Assembly (NCBI GenBank): GCA_018374635.1
Contig: JAHAEW010000041.1
Location: forward strand, 1-27,865
Direction: 5' to 3'
DNA: 27,865 nt
From: Clostridiales bacterium
Lineage (GTDB): Bacteria > Bacillota > Clostridia > Oscillospirales > Oscillospiraceae
Part shown: positions 1 to 7,519 of the stretch, piece after piece
How positions within the stretch are numbered: position 1 is the first letter of the stretch
How the letters are laid out: every line of letters starts with the position of its first letter
Translations under genes and position numbers: made by a program
The notes under the pieces: generated by a model
The model's database searches: none
Seen by the model: the letters and a program-made list of their open reading frames with translations, nothing else
What the model was told of the DNA's origin: nothing

Positions 1-97
1 AACACGATTTGACCCTCTTCCGCCGTCTGCGGGACGGCGGAACTCTGCGAGGCTCTTGCAGCATAAATCGAAGAAATATACTTTATCGACAGTCTGA
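1..97. repeat. Edge fragment of a dispersed palindromic repeat
   Basis: Bases 1-31 are an exact reverse complement of 27695-27725 near the other edge of the window. Bases 20-40 form a small GC hairpin (arms CCGCCGTC and GACGGCGG), and the related copy at the far end forms a similar one. Farther in, at about 82-97, the sequence resembles the last bases of the window (a TCGACA..CTGA core). No plausible gene covers this stretch. It is best read as one end of a non-coding repeat cut by the window edge. Confidence 0.6.
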
Positions 98-132
98 GCA
101 GGTCCGTGTACATATCACACGGACCTGCTTTT
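98..132 (+). terminator. Intrinsic terminator of a gene upstream of the window
   Basis: There is a perfect 12-bp stem (98-109 GCAGGTCCGTGT with 117-128), a 7-base loop, and then TTTTG. The T-run lies on the plus-strand side, so it ends a plus-strand transcript entering from the left. The gene it serves is outside the window. Confidence 0.75.
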
Positions 133-184
133 GCTTGTCTCCCATGGTTTTGCAGCATTTTGCATTATTTTAATAAATTTGCAG

Positions 185-213
185 TTGCCAGCATTCTGTT
201 TTTGAGTTATAAT
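185..213 (+). promoter_or_regulatory. Sigma-A promoter of the EF-G-like gene
   Basis: The -35 box TTGCCA (185-190) is one base off consensus. A 17-base spacer follows, then a perfect -10 box TATAAT (208-213). Transcription should start near 220, giving a leader of about 65 bases before the ATG at 286. Confidence 0.8.
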
Positions 214-285
214 GACTAATGTCAGTTGTGGCGCTCCATCGGACGCACGGCTGCTCCGATTTTGAACGCAAGGAGAGGAAACCAT

Positions 286-2364
286 ATGAGCTATTCTGCG
301 CAAAACATCCGCAACATCTGTCTGCTGGGCCATGGCGCCAGCGGCAAGACCACACTCGCCGAAAACATGCTGTTTTTGACCGGTGGCACCATTCGGATGG
401 GCTCCCCCGCCGATGGCAACACCGTTTGCGATTTTGATCCCGAAGAGATCCGCCGCCAGGTTTCCATCTCCACGGCGGTGGCCCCCGTCGATTATAAGGG
501 CTGTAAGATCAATCTGCTGGATACCCCGGGCTATTTTGATTTCTCCGGCGAGGTCATGGAGGCCCTGAGCGTCTCCGGCGCCGCCGTGATCGTCACCCCC
601 TCCAAGGCCGGGCCCCTGAGCGTGGGCACGGAAAAGGCCTGGAACTACTGCGAGGAGCGCCGCATGCCCCGCATCCTCTACATCTCCAAGACCGACGAGG
701 AGAACGCGGACTACAACGCCGCCTTCGCCGCCCTGCGGGAGCGGTTCGGCAAGAATGTGGCTCCCGTCGTCGCCCCCATCTGGGATGGGGACAAGAAGGT
801 CATCGGCATCATCGACGTTCTCCACAAGCGCGCCTATGAGATGCAGGGCGACAAGCGGGTGGAGATCGAGGTCCCCGCGGATAAGCTCCCCGTGCTGGAT
901 GAGCTCTACGACGCCCTGAAGGAGTCGGTGGCCGAGACCAGCGAGGAGTTTATGGATAAGTATTTCTCCGGCGAGGACTTCACCTACGCCGAGATGCTCC
1001 AGGGCCTGCGCCAGGGCGTGCGGGACCTCTCCCTCTTCCCGGTGGTCTGCGGCTCTGCCGTGCAGGGCCTGGGCACCCTGATGCTGCTGGATACCGTGGT
1101 GGATCTGATCCCCAACCCCCTGGAGGGCTCCGCCGAGCTGGTGGAGAACGCTGACGGCGAGCTGGAGGAGTATGTCCTCTCCGACCGGGCCTATCCCTGT
1201 GCCTTCGTGTTTAAGACCACCTCCGACCAGTACGGCAAGTACTCCTATGTCAAGGTCATGTCCGGCAACCTGACCCCCGATATGACCCTGGTGAACGCCC
1301 GCACCGGCGAGAACGTCAAGCTGGGCCGCCTGTATATCATGAAGGGCAAAAAGGCCGAAGAGGTCAAGGAGCTGGTCTGCGGCGACATCGGCGCCATCTC
1401 CAAGATGGAGGCGCTCAAGACCGGCGATACCATCTGTGACGGACGCAAAGTGGTCAGATTCCCCGCCCTGCCCTTCCCCGAGCCCTGCTACTCGGTGGCC
1501 ATTGCCCCCAAGACCCGTGGCCAGGAAGACAAGATCGCCGCCGGCCTCACCCGGCTGAATGACGAGGATCTGACCTTCCACTGGTCCAACAACCCGGAGA
1601 CCCGACAGATGGTGGTCTCCGGCACCGGCGATATGCAGATGGACGTGCTCCTCTCCAAACTGAAGAACCGCTTCAGCGTGGAGGCCGGGCTCTCCATCCC
1701 CCGCGTGGCCTACCGGGAGAAGATCCGCAAGAAGGTGGAGGTCCAGGGCCGCCACAAGAAGCAGTCCGGCGGCCACGGCCAGTTCGGCGACGTCAAGATC
1801 CGCTTTGAGCCCGGCGAGCAGGAAGAGCTGGAGTTCTGTGAGGAGGTCTTCGGCGGCGCGGTGCCCAAGAACTACTTCCCCGCCGTGGAGAAGGGCCTGC
1901 GGGAGGCCGTCCAGCACGGCGTCCTGGCCGGCTATCCCGTGGTCAACCTGAAGGCCACCCTGTACGATGGCTCCTACCACCCGGTGGACTCCTCCGAAAT
2001 GGCCTTTAAGACGGCGGCCCAGCTGGCCTACAAGGCCGGTCTCCCCGACGCCAATCCCACCATTCTGGAGCCTATCGGCGAGCTGAAGGTCACCATTCCC
2101 GACAGCTATATGGGGGATGTCATCGGCGACCTGAACAAGCGCCGCGGCCGCGTCATGGGCATGAATCCCGACGGCAAGGGCAATCAGGTGGTGGAGGCTG
2201 AGGTCCCCATGGCCGAAATGATGACCTATGCCATCGACCTGCGCTCTCTCACCCAGAGCCGTGGCTCCTTTACCTTCCACTTTGTCCGCTACGAGGAAGC
2301 GCCCCCTGCGGCCCAGCAGAAGGCCATTGAGGCGGCCAAGGCCATCCAGGAGCTGGACGGCTGA
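286..2364 (+). CDS. EF-G-like translational GTPase (EF-G2-type paralogue)
   Basis: This 692-residue protein has the full elongation factor G layout: GTPase domain, beta-barrel domain II, and domains III to V including the typical SGGHGQFGDVKIRFEP segment of domain IV. The length is normal for EF-G. The GTPase motifs are not those of housekeeping EF-G. G1 reads GHGASGKTT (15-23), G3 reads DTPGYFDF (79-86) in place of DTPGHVDF, and the usual NKMD of G4 is SKTD (134-137). These changes fit the EF-G-like/EF-G2 family, whose exact role is unsettled, rather than the essential translocase or a tetracycline ribosomal protection protein. The ATG at 286 is chosen over an in-frame upstream ATG at 226 because AGGAGAGG lies 7 bases before it and homology begins there. 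It is a single-gene unit with its own promoter. Confidence 0.9.
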   Translation: MSYSAQNIRNICLLGHGASGKTTLAENMLFLTGGTIRMGSPADGNTVCDFDPEEIRRQVSISTAVAPVDYKGCKINLLDTPGYFDFSGEVMEALSVSGAAVIVTPSKAGPLSVGTEKAWNYCEERRMPRILYISKTDEENADYNAAFAALRERFGKNVAPVVAPIWDGDKKVIGIIDVLHKRAYEMQGDKRVEIEVPADKLPVLDELYDALKESVAETSEEFMDKYFSGEDFTYAEMLQGLRQGVRDLSLFPVVCGSAVQGLGTLMLLDTVVDLIPNPLEGSAELVENADGELEEYVLSDRAYPCAFVFKTTSDQYGKYSYVKVMSGNLTPDMTLVNARTGENVKLGRLYIMKGKKAEEVKELVCGDIGAISKMEALKTGDTICDGRKVVRFPALPFPEPCYSVAIAPKTRGQEDKIAAGLTRLNDEDLTFHWSNNPETRQMVVSGTGDMQMDVLLSKLKNRFSVEAGLSIPRVAYREKIRKKVEVQGRHKKQSGGHGQFGDVKIRFEPGEQEELEFCEEVFGGAVPKNYFPAVEKGLREAVQHGVLAGYPVVNLKATLYDGSYHPVDSSEMAFKTAAQLAYKAGLPDANPTILEPIGELKVTIPDSYMGDVIGDLNKRRGRVMGMNPDGKGNQVVEAEVPMAEMMTYAIDLRSLTQSRGSFTFHFVRYEEAPPAAQQKAIEAAKAIQELDG

Positions 2365-2382
2365 TCCATAAAAGCAAACGTG

Positions 2383-2404
2383 CCCCCCAGCAAAAGCCGG
2401 GGGG
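2383..2404 (+). terminator. GC hairpin after the EF-G-like gene (weak terminator)
   Basis: Six C-G pairs (2383-2388 with 2399-2404), one mismatch and two more pairs close an AAAA loop, 18 bases after the stop codon. No T-run follows, so it is at best an imperfect intrinsic terminator. Confidence 0.4.
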
Positions 2405-2430
2405 AGCTATAAGGAAGTACCTTGTTTTTG

Positions 2431-2468
2431 GCGAAACGGCATAGTCTTTCGTGGCTATGCCGTTTCGC
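2431..2468. repeat. Perfect 14-bp inverted repeat
   Basis: GCGAAACGGCATAG (2431-2444) and its exact reverse complement (2455-2468) are separated by 10 bases. Neither strand has a T-run after the stem, so it is not a standard terminator. It may be a protein-binding site, an element end or an RNA hairpin. Confidence 0.7.
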
Positions 2469-2747
2469 TGTCCATTGTACCCGGTATCGTTACTCCGCCC
2501 ACCAGATTATAGACTGTCTGGACAGGCTGAACCCGCTTGCCCGCCCTGGCGGGACGGCTGCTGCACCCTCGCCCGGTCCGTCACCGGCGGCGAGCTGGTT
2601 GCGGCCTTGGACAAAAGGTTTCATTATACCTCGGTGTCACAAGTCCGGCAGGGGAAGCGTGGATAATTGGAAATGGATTTTTGAGGATGGACAATACATT
2701 TTACGGTCAGCCCTGTTTTGCGCTTGTTCATAGCCGCATATGTTTCA

Positions 2748-2776
2748 TGGACTTTATAAGACCACTATGCTACAAT
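2748..2776 (+). promoter_or_regulatory. Promoter of the DUF4274-like gene
   Basis: An extended -10 (TG at 2768-2769, then C, then TACAAT at 2771-2776) has a weak -35 (TGGACT, 2748-2753) at 17 bases. It lies about 40 bases before the start codon at 2817. Confidence 0.55.
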
Positions 2777-2816
2777 GAAGCCAGCGGCAAACCCGGATTA
2801 AAGCGGAGGGGCACAA

Positions 2817-3146
2817 ATGGCGTATTCTGATTTAAAACGTAAGTTGAATGAATATAACTGGGATGATGGATTTGACGTACCAAAAGAAATACTCTCCGCC
2901 CCGGATTGTGATTTAGCATTCGCATTGGAGGTGTTTTATTTAGGCGACGGCTATGCCCATTTAGATGGTTTATCCCAAACCTCCTTCTTAGAGGAATGGA
3001 GGGAATTTATTACGGCTCTCTATGATGATATATTAAACAATAAATTCAGAAAAACTGATTCGTCATTTAAAATCCCGTTAACCAGGGTTCAGAAATATCA
3101 GCTTCAGAAAAAAGGAATTCCTGAAATTTTTTTGACAGACTTATAG
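2817..3146 (+). CDS. Small DUF4274-like protein
   Basis: This is a 109-residue acidic cytosolic protein with no signal peptide or membrane segment. The stretch YNWDDGFDVPKEIL (about residues 13-26), followed by CDLAFALEVFYLGDGY (about 30-45), resembles the DUF4274 family, a small domain of unknown function. The family call is from memory of the motif, not a search. The start has GGAGG 7 bases upstream and an extended -10 promoter. Its codon use is clearly more AT-rich than that of the neighbours (many AAA, TTA and GAT codons), and it stands alone between palindromes, which suggests recent acquisition. A role as an immunity or antidote protein is possible for orphan small proteins of this type, but nothing here shows it. 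Confidence 0.75.
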   Translation: MAYSDLKRKLNEYNWDDGFDVPKEILSAPDCDLAFALEVFYLGDGYAHLDGLSQTSFLEEWREFITALYDDILNNKFRKTDSSFKIPLTRVQKYQLQKKGIPEIFLTDL

Positions 3147-3202
3147 CTTCCCAGTGAACAGCAACGTCATGTGCCAAGGGGCCAGCCCCTTTGGAGCCCC
3201 CC

Positions 3203-3268
3203 GACAACAAAACAGGCTGAATATCTCGCACTTTCCAGGTGCTTGATACTCAGCCTTTATTTGTTGTC
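3203..3268. terminator. Bidirectional terminator between convergent units
   Basis: A long imperfect hairpin has an inner stem of about 17 pairs (3214-3233 with 3237-3256), with AGGCTGA pairing to TCAGCCT, TATC to GATA, and GCAC to GGTGC. On the plus strand it is followed by a T-rich run (TTATTTGTTG), and on the minus strand by TGTTTTGTTG. It lies between the plus-strand DUF4274-like gene and the end of the minus-strand oxidoreductase operon, and can stop both. Confidence 0.7.
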
Positions 3269-3426
3269 AGCAGCCCCCGTTTCGTAGGTTTATTTGCCTG
3301 CACAGGTGGCGATTTTGTCTATTGATCCACTTTTACTGGTCCCGTTCTCTGCGGCATGGGAGCTTCTCTTCTTCGGGCAAACATCTTCGTTCAGATAGGT
3401 CCGAACCCGCGCGCCATCCCAACCGC

Positions 3427-4398
3427 TTACTTCATTGCTCCGTCCAGACTGCCGTCTCCAGCCGCGGAAAGGAAGTCCAGCTGTTCCTTGCTGAGCTGGA
3501 TCTTCAGGGTCCCCATTGCCTCCTCAAACTGGGCCATATTTGTGGTGGTGACCAGCGGAATGGCGGCCGGATCCTGGTGCATGAGCCAGTAGTAGACGAT
3601 CTGGACCTTGCTGTACCCCGTCTCTCTGGCCACCTGATCCAGCGCAGCCAGCCGCGCCTTGGCATCCGCCCCGACATACTGGGCCATAAAGGATTTCTCC
3701 GGATTGACATAGGCCCCCTTCAGCAGAGGGCAGTAGGCCAGCAGTGTGATCCCCGTGTCCCGGACGTATTCCCGCAGGTCCTCCACCACATACTTCTGGC
3801 CGGGAAACACCGCATCCTGTTTCGGGCGCAGATACGAGTACCGCTGCTGGATGCAGCAGATCTGCGTCCAGTGGTTGGCCTGGCAGAGCTGACGGGCGCG
3901 CTCCAGCCGCCAGGCGCTGAAGTTGCTGGCGCCGATGGCCCGCACCTTTCCCTCCCGCACCAGGGTATCCATGGCGGAGAGCGTCTCCTCCAGCGGGGTA
4001 TTCTCATCGTCGGTGTGGAGGTAGTAAAGGTCCAGATAGTCGGTCTGGAGCCGCTGGAGGGATTTTTCACACTCCTCCCGGATCTGGCGGGCCGAGGTGC
4101 CGTAGGAGATCCCCGGGTATGCAAATCCCACCTTGCTGGCCAGGACCACCCGGTCCCGGCATCCCCGCTCCTTGAGCCACGCTCCGATGATCTCCTCACT
4201 TCTCCCCGCTCGGCCCGTGCCGTCGATCTTGCGCCGGCCGTAAATATTCGCGGTGTCCAGCAGGTTGCCGCCCCGCTCCAGATAGGCGTCCAGCTGTTCA
4301 AAGGCCGCCTCCCGCTCCAGCTTGGCCCCAAACATCATGCAGCCGTATCCCAGTTCGGTGACCTCGATCCCGCTGTGTCCCAGCTCTACTCGCTTCAT
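3427..4398 (-). CDS. Aldo/keto reductase
   Basis: This is a 323-residue NAD(P)H-dependent oxidoreductase with an (alpha/beta)8 barrel. The catalytic tetrad is complete: Asp48 and Tyr53 in NLLDTANIYG, Lys89 in VLASKVG and His128 in DLYYLHTDD. The nicotinamide-side GASNFSAW motif and the C-terminal IPLVTTTN cofactor-binding segment are also present. Length and motifs fit cytosolic aldo/keto reductases that reduce or oxidise sugar aldehydes and ketones; the substrate cannot be read from sequence. It is the last gene of the seven-gene minus-strand operon, 13 bases after the radical SAM gene, with a GGAGGAG ribosome site before the ATG. Its position suggests it handles a carbonyl product or feeds hydride to the pathway encoded upstream. 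Transcription should end at the bidirectional hairpin near 3203-3268. Confidence 0.93.
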   Translation of the reverse strand: MKRVELGHSGIEVTELGYGCMMFGAKLEREAAFEQLDAYLERGGNLLDTANIYGRRKIDGTGRAGRSEEIIGAWLKERGCRDRVVLASKVGFAYPGISYGTSARQIREECEKSLQRLQTDYLDLYYLHTDDENTPLEETLSAMDTLVREGKVRAIGASNFSAWRLERARQLCQANHWTQICCIQQRYSYLRPKQDAVFPGQKYVVEDLREYVRDTGITLLAYCPLLKGAYVNPEKSFMAQYVGADAKARLAALDQVARETGYSKVQIVYYWLMHQDPAAIPLVTTTNMAQFEEAMGTLKIQLSKEQLDFLSAAGDGSLDGAMK

Positions 4399-4411
4399 GG
4401 AACTCTCCTCC

Positions 4412-5443
4412 TCAGATCAGTGTGTTGTCTGCAAAACCGAACAGATGGTTCCAGGAGCGCTTATAGCTGTGCCCCCAGACCCAGGCATTCCCATACTGGG
4501 GATTCTTCCGCCGCTGGGCAAAGATCCCCTCGTAAATACCGTGCAGCTCGTCATAGCTGGTGATCTCAAAGATGCTCTTGATCCGGTCGTCATCATTGCT
4601 CCCCCGGCAGGGGATCACATTGCAGAATTCACTCAGGGTAATGGATTCCGGCTCGTTGAATTCCCGGAAATATTCCTCCTTGCGGGCGATCAGTTCGTCA
4701 ATGTGGCAGAAGAACAGATCCCGGGAGGCATCCCGGAGGTAAAGCGGGTCCATCGTCCCGGAGAGATAGTCCCCATTTCCCCCGGTCCCGTTGAAATAGG
4801 CGTAAATGGTGTGCAGTCCCAGGCCCAGTTCGTCGGCAAAGGCCTTTGCCGCGCGGACCTCGCCGATGTTGAACTGGTAGAGATGGTAGTTGATCATGGC
4901 ATATCCATGGAACCCCCGCGCCCGGATGGCCTCCATGGTCGCGCGGATGTTGGCCTTGACCTTCTCAAAGTCAAAGCCGTGGATGCGGTCATAGGAGCTC
5001 TGACTGAATCCCGGCATGGAGAAGAGGATGCCATACCAGTTTTCGCAGGACTCCACCCGGGAGAAGTCAATGGCCTTTCCCGCATTCGTGCTCATATCCA
5101 GCCGGATCCCCACCTCACGCATGTAGTTGAACAGATCGGGGAGATGGGGATTGAGGGAGGGCTCATACCAGTTGTAGATCCGGTAGATGCAGTCCGGCGT
5201 GATGATGTTGTGGTCAAGCAGATGGCGGTGGAGCCGCTCAAACTCCGCCCGGGTCATGTAGTAGGGCGGCGCCTCCCGGCTCGCGCCGCAGAGATTGGCC
5301 TGTCCCGTCTTGCAGTATTTGCACATGGCGTTGCACTTGTTGGTCACATCCATGTAGATCTCGGTATAGCGGCCGGGAACCACATTGTGATAGAGCTCCT
5401 CAAAGCGCTGTGGATTCCGATGATCCGTACGCTCCAGACACAT
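4412..5443 (-). CDS. Radical SAM enzyme 1 of the Mo/ABC operon
   Basis: This 343-residue protein carries the radical SAM cluster motif CxxxCxxC at Cys37, Cys41 and Cys44 near the N terminus, which binds the [4Fe-4S] cluster that cleaves S-adenosylmethionine. The usual GGEP region appears as YNWYEPSLNPHL. Other marked segments are LFSMPGFSQSSYDRIHGFDF and a C-terminal block around ESITLSEFCNVIPCRG and HSYKRSWNHLFG. These are shared with the second radical SAM protein at 9272-10219, of which this is a clear paralogue. Compared with that copy it has about 24 extra N-terminal residues. No peptide-recognition (RRE) domain or obvious SPASM Cys set is seen. The start lies 4 bases after the oxidoreductase stop codon, so translation is probably coupled. 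Function unknown: it could act on the imported substrate or help mature the Mo enzyme. Confidence 0.9.
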   Translation of the reverse strand: MCLERTDHRNPQRFEELYHNVVPGRYTEIYMDVTNKCNAMCKYCKTGQANLCGASREAPPYYMTRAEFERLHRHLLDHNIITPDCIYRIYNWYEPSLNPHLPDLFNYMREVGIRLDMSTNAGKAIDFSRVESCENWYGILFSMPGFSQSSYDRIHGFDFEKVKANIRATMEAIRARGFHGYAMINYHLYQFNIGEVRAAKAFADELGLGLHTIYAYFNGTGGNGDYLSGTMDPLYLRDASRDLFFCHIDELIARKEEYFREFNEPESITLSEFCNVIPCRGSNDDDRIKSIFEITSYDELHGIYEGIFAQRRKNPQYGNAWVWGHSYKRSWNHLFGFADNTLI

Positions 5444-5447
5444 AAAT

Positions 5448-7499
5448 TCAGTCCATCCTTTCCTCTTTGGTCACCCTGCACGGAATGCCGCGGCAGGAAA
5501 ACGCCTGGATCTCCCCGCCGAGCAGGGTTCGGTCCGACGTCAGGTTGTTGCAGTTTCCGGCCAGCACATCCCGCGCGCCGGCGGCATCCGGGTCCCACCA
5601 GCCGATGGCCAGGGCAATGGTGCCGGCTGGCATGCCCCGTCCGATGTGCACCCGCTGGCGGGCCTCCCCGGTCGGTGTGGTGATCCGGGCCCAGTCTCCC
5701 TCACGCAGCCCCTCCCGCGCGGCCACGTCTTCACTCACATAGGCCACCGGGTCGGGCTGCCGGGTACGCTGTCCCGGCATCTGCCGCCCCGCCGAGTGGA
5801 AGAAGAAGGGAGACTTGTAGTTCGTGCAGCGGTCGGGGTATGCCTCATCGGGCGCCGGGAGAGGCCGATACTTCGGCACGCTTCCCTCCTCCAGCCCCGG
5901 AAGAGCAAGATGGATCTTTCCGTCGGCCGTGGGAAATCCGCACTGCCGGTATCCCCGGGGCACAGGCTGCCGCTTGGTCCCCTCCCCCTCCAGCCGTCCG
6001 GCGGCGCGCAGCTCTTCCAGCGTGACTCCGCTCCCCTCCAGCAGGAAGTTCCAGAACCCGTCCATGTCGGGCCAGAAGGCATCCGCCAGGCCCAGCCGCT
6101 TTCCCATCTCGTTGATGATGTCCATATCGCTGCGGGCGTCCGAACCGGGCGCCAGCGCCGGACGGTACTGAATGCCCCCGTCCCCCTCAAAAAAGAGGTT
6201 TTCATACTCCAGATAGGTGGCTGCCGGGAGCACCAAGTCGGCAATCTGCGCGGTGGGCGTGAGGAAGAAATCCTGCACCATCAGAAAGTCCAGAGACTGC
6301 AAAACCGACTGCGTGCGGCGGCTGTCCGCCCACATGACCACCGGGTCGCCGCCGACCACCCAGCCCGCCCGGAGCTTCCCCGCCTCGATCCCCTGGAGCA
6401 TGGCCTGCCCGCTGGTCTGCCGGGCGGTGGGGAGCAGCGCGCGGTCCCAGCCCCACATCCGCTCCCGCTGGGCGGCGGAAAACCGGTCTGCGCAGGTCAG
6501 CCGGGGCGTCCGGATCGGATCGCGGCCGGAAGGAGGCGCCGCATGGAGCGCCGCCCCCGGGACATCCACATTTCCGGTCAGCGCCAGCAGGATGGCTAGG
6601 CAGCGTCCCTTCTGATAGCTGTCCCAGTTGTGGTCCAGCGCATTCCCGCCAAAGAGGACGCCGGGCTTTGCGCAGGCAAACCACTCGGCCCCCTGCCGGA
6701 TCTGCGCGGGCGCAAGTCCCGTAAGGGCCGCGGTATATTCCAGCGTATAGGGCGCGCAGGCCTTGCGGATATCCTCCAGGCCGGTCGCCCACCGGCTGAG
6801 CAGGTCAGCGTCCTCCCAGCCCTCCTCCAGAATGAGGCGCATCCACCCCAGGGCCAGCGCCATGTCCGTTCCGGGACGGATGGGCAGCCAGAGGTCCGCC
6901 AGTTCAGTCATCCGGGTGGGCAGCGGGTCCACTACCACTAGACGTCCCCCGGCCCGTTTCATCGCGGCAATATCCCGCTGTACCCAGCGCATGGTATTGC
7001 TGGGATTGGAACCCCAGAGCACCACCATCCGGGTCTCTGCCGTAATGCGCCGGTCCGCCGGGAAGCCGAAGGTATCCACAAAGGACTGGGCCTGGGCCTG
7101 ATGGCACATGTTTCCGGCACCCAGCCGGTTGGGTACCCCCAGCAGATTGGCCAATCGGTCAAAGACCGCGCCCTGCAACGGCTTGTTGAAGCCCTTGATG
7201 AAGAGCAGGCCCTCCGGTCCCATCTGGTCCAGGGTCTTTTGAAGCGCCCGGGCCGCCAGGTCAAATGCCTCATCCCAGGAGATCTCCTCCCACTGGCCGC
7301 TCCCCCGCGGTCCGGCCCGGCGCAGGGGATGTTTCACCCGCCGCGCATGGTTCATCAGCTCCAGAGCATGGAGCCCTGTGGGACAGGAGATGGTTCCCTC
7401 CTCATGGGCCGGACGGATGGCCGCCGGCCGGCCGGCGGCATCCAGCGACACCGCCATATGGCACTCACGGTCGCAGAAGCGGCAGGTCATCATTTGCAT
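5448..7499 (-). CDS. Molybdopterin (bis-MGD) oxidoreductase, single subunit
   Basis: This is a 683-residue member of the DMSO reductase/formate dehydrogenase superfamily. The N terminus binds a [4Fe-4S] cluster through Cys6, Cys9, Cys13 and Cys39. The probable metal ligand is Cys132 in GNMCHQA. Dinucleotide-binding segments follow (VLWGSNPSNTM, VVDPLPTRMTELADLWLPIRPGTD, FGGNALDHNWDS), then ADLVLPAATYLE and the C-terminal MopB-binding domain ending with NNLTSD. There is no Tat signal, so it should be cytosolic. No ferredoxin-like, membrane-anchor or chaperone subunit is encoded beside it, which is more like acetylene hydratase or transhydroxylase-type enzymes than a respiratory enzyme; that comparison is inference. 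GGGAGG lies 8 bases before the ATG. The metal (Mo or W) and substrate are unknown. Cofactor synthesis genes must be elsewhere in the genome. Confidence 0.93.
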   Translation of the reverse strand: MQMMTCRFCDRECHMAVSLDAAGRPAAIRPAHEEGTISCPTGLHALELMNHARRVKHPLRRAGPRGSGQWEEISWDEAFDLAARALQKTLDQMGPEGLLFIKGFNKPLQGAVFDRLANLLGVPNRLGAGNMCHQAQAQSFVDTFGFPADRRITAETRMVVLWGSNPSNTMRWVQRDIAAMKRAGGRLVVVDPLPTRMTELADLWLPIRPGTDMALALGWMRLILEEGWEDADLLSRWATGLEDIRKACAPYTLEYTAALTGLAPAQIRQGAEWFACAKPGVLFGGNALDHNWDSYQKGRCLAILLALTGNVDVPGAALHAAPPSGRDPIRTPRLTCADRFSAAQRERMWGWDRALLPTARQTSGQAMLQGIEAGKLRAGWVVGGDPVVMWADSRRTQSVLQSLDFLMVQDFFLTPTAQIADLVLPAATYLEYENLFFEGDGGIQYRPALAPGSDARSDMDIINEMGKRLGLADAFWPDMDGFWNFLLEGSGVTLEELRAAGRLEGEGTKRQPVPRGYRQCGFPTADGKIHLALPGLEEGSVPKYRPLPAPDEAYPDRCTNYKSPFFFHSAGRQMPGQRTRQPDPVAYVSEDVAAREGLREGDWARITTPTGEARQRVHIGRGMPAGTIALAIGWWDPDAAGARDVLAGNCNNLTSDRTLLGGEIQAFSCRGIPCRVTKEERMD

Positions 7500-7519
7500 C
7501 CGTGTAACCTCCCAAACAA

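Larger units (their letters stand above)
2365..2816. other. Gene-poor stretch with palindromes, possible decayed element
   Basis: No convincing gene lies in these 450 bases. Several short frames overlap one another, and none has a good ribosome site or a recognisable domain. The stretch holds a GC hairpin just after the EF-G-like gene, a perfect 14-bp inverted repeat at 2431-2468, and the promoter of the following small gene. The look of the frames (Arg/Pro/Ala-rich, overlapping) suggests non-coding or degenerate DNA, perhaps the remnant of a mobile element. That origin is a guess. Confidence 0.4.

Noticed and set aside
115..2280. Long minus-strand open frame (721 codons) opposite the EF-G-like gene
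   Set aside because: It is an antisense shadow of a GC-rich gene: composition is dominated by Gly, His, Leu and Val repeats, no domain is visible, and the plus-strand gene has clear EF-G motifs, promoter and ribosome site.
2422..2830. Three overlapping plus-strand frames of 71 to 103 codons
   Set aside because: They have no ribosome site or domain, all three frames are open at once, and the last runs into the promoter and start of the small AT-rich gene.
3195..3278. Hairpin flanked by AGCCCCC direct repeats, as if a MITE with target duplication
   Set aside because: The inner stem with T-rich runs on both sides lies between convergent genes and is explained more simply as a bidirectional terminator; the C-rich flanks are low-complexity.
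3322..5683. Two overlapping plus-strand open frames opposite the aldo/keto reductase and radical SAM gene 1
   Set aside because: The minus-strand proteins carry catalytic motifs and ribosome sites; the plus frames have neither.
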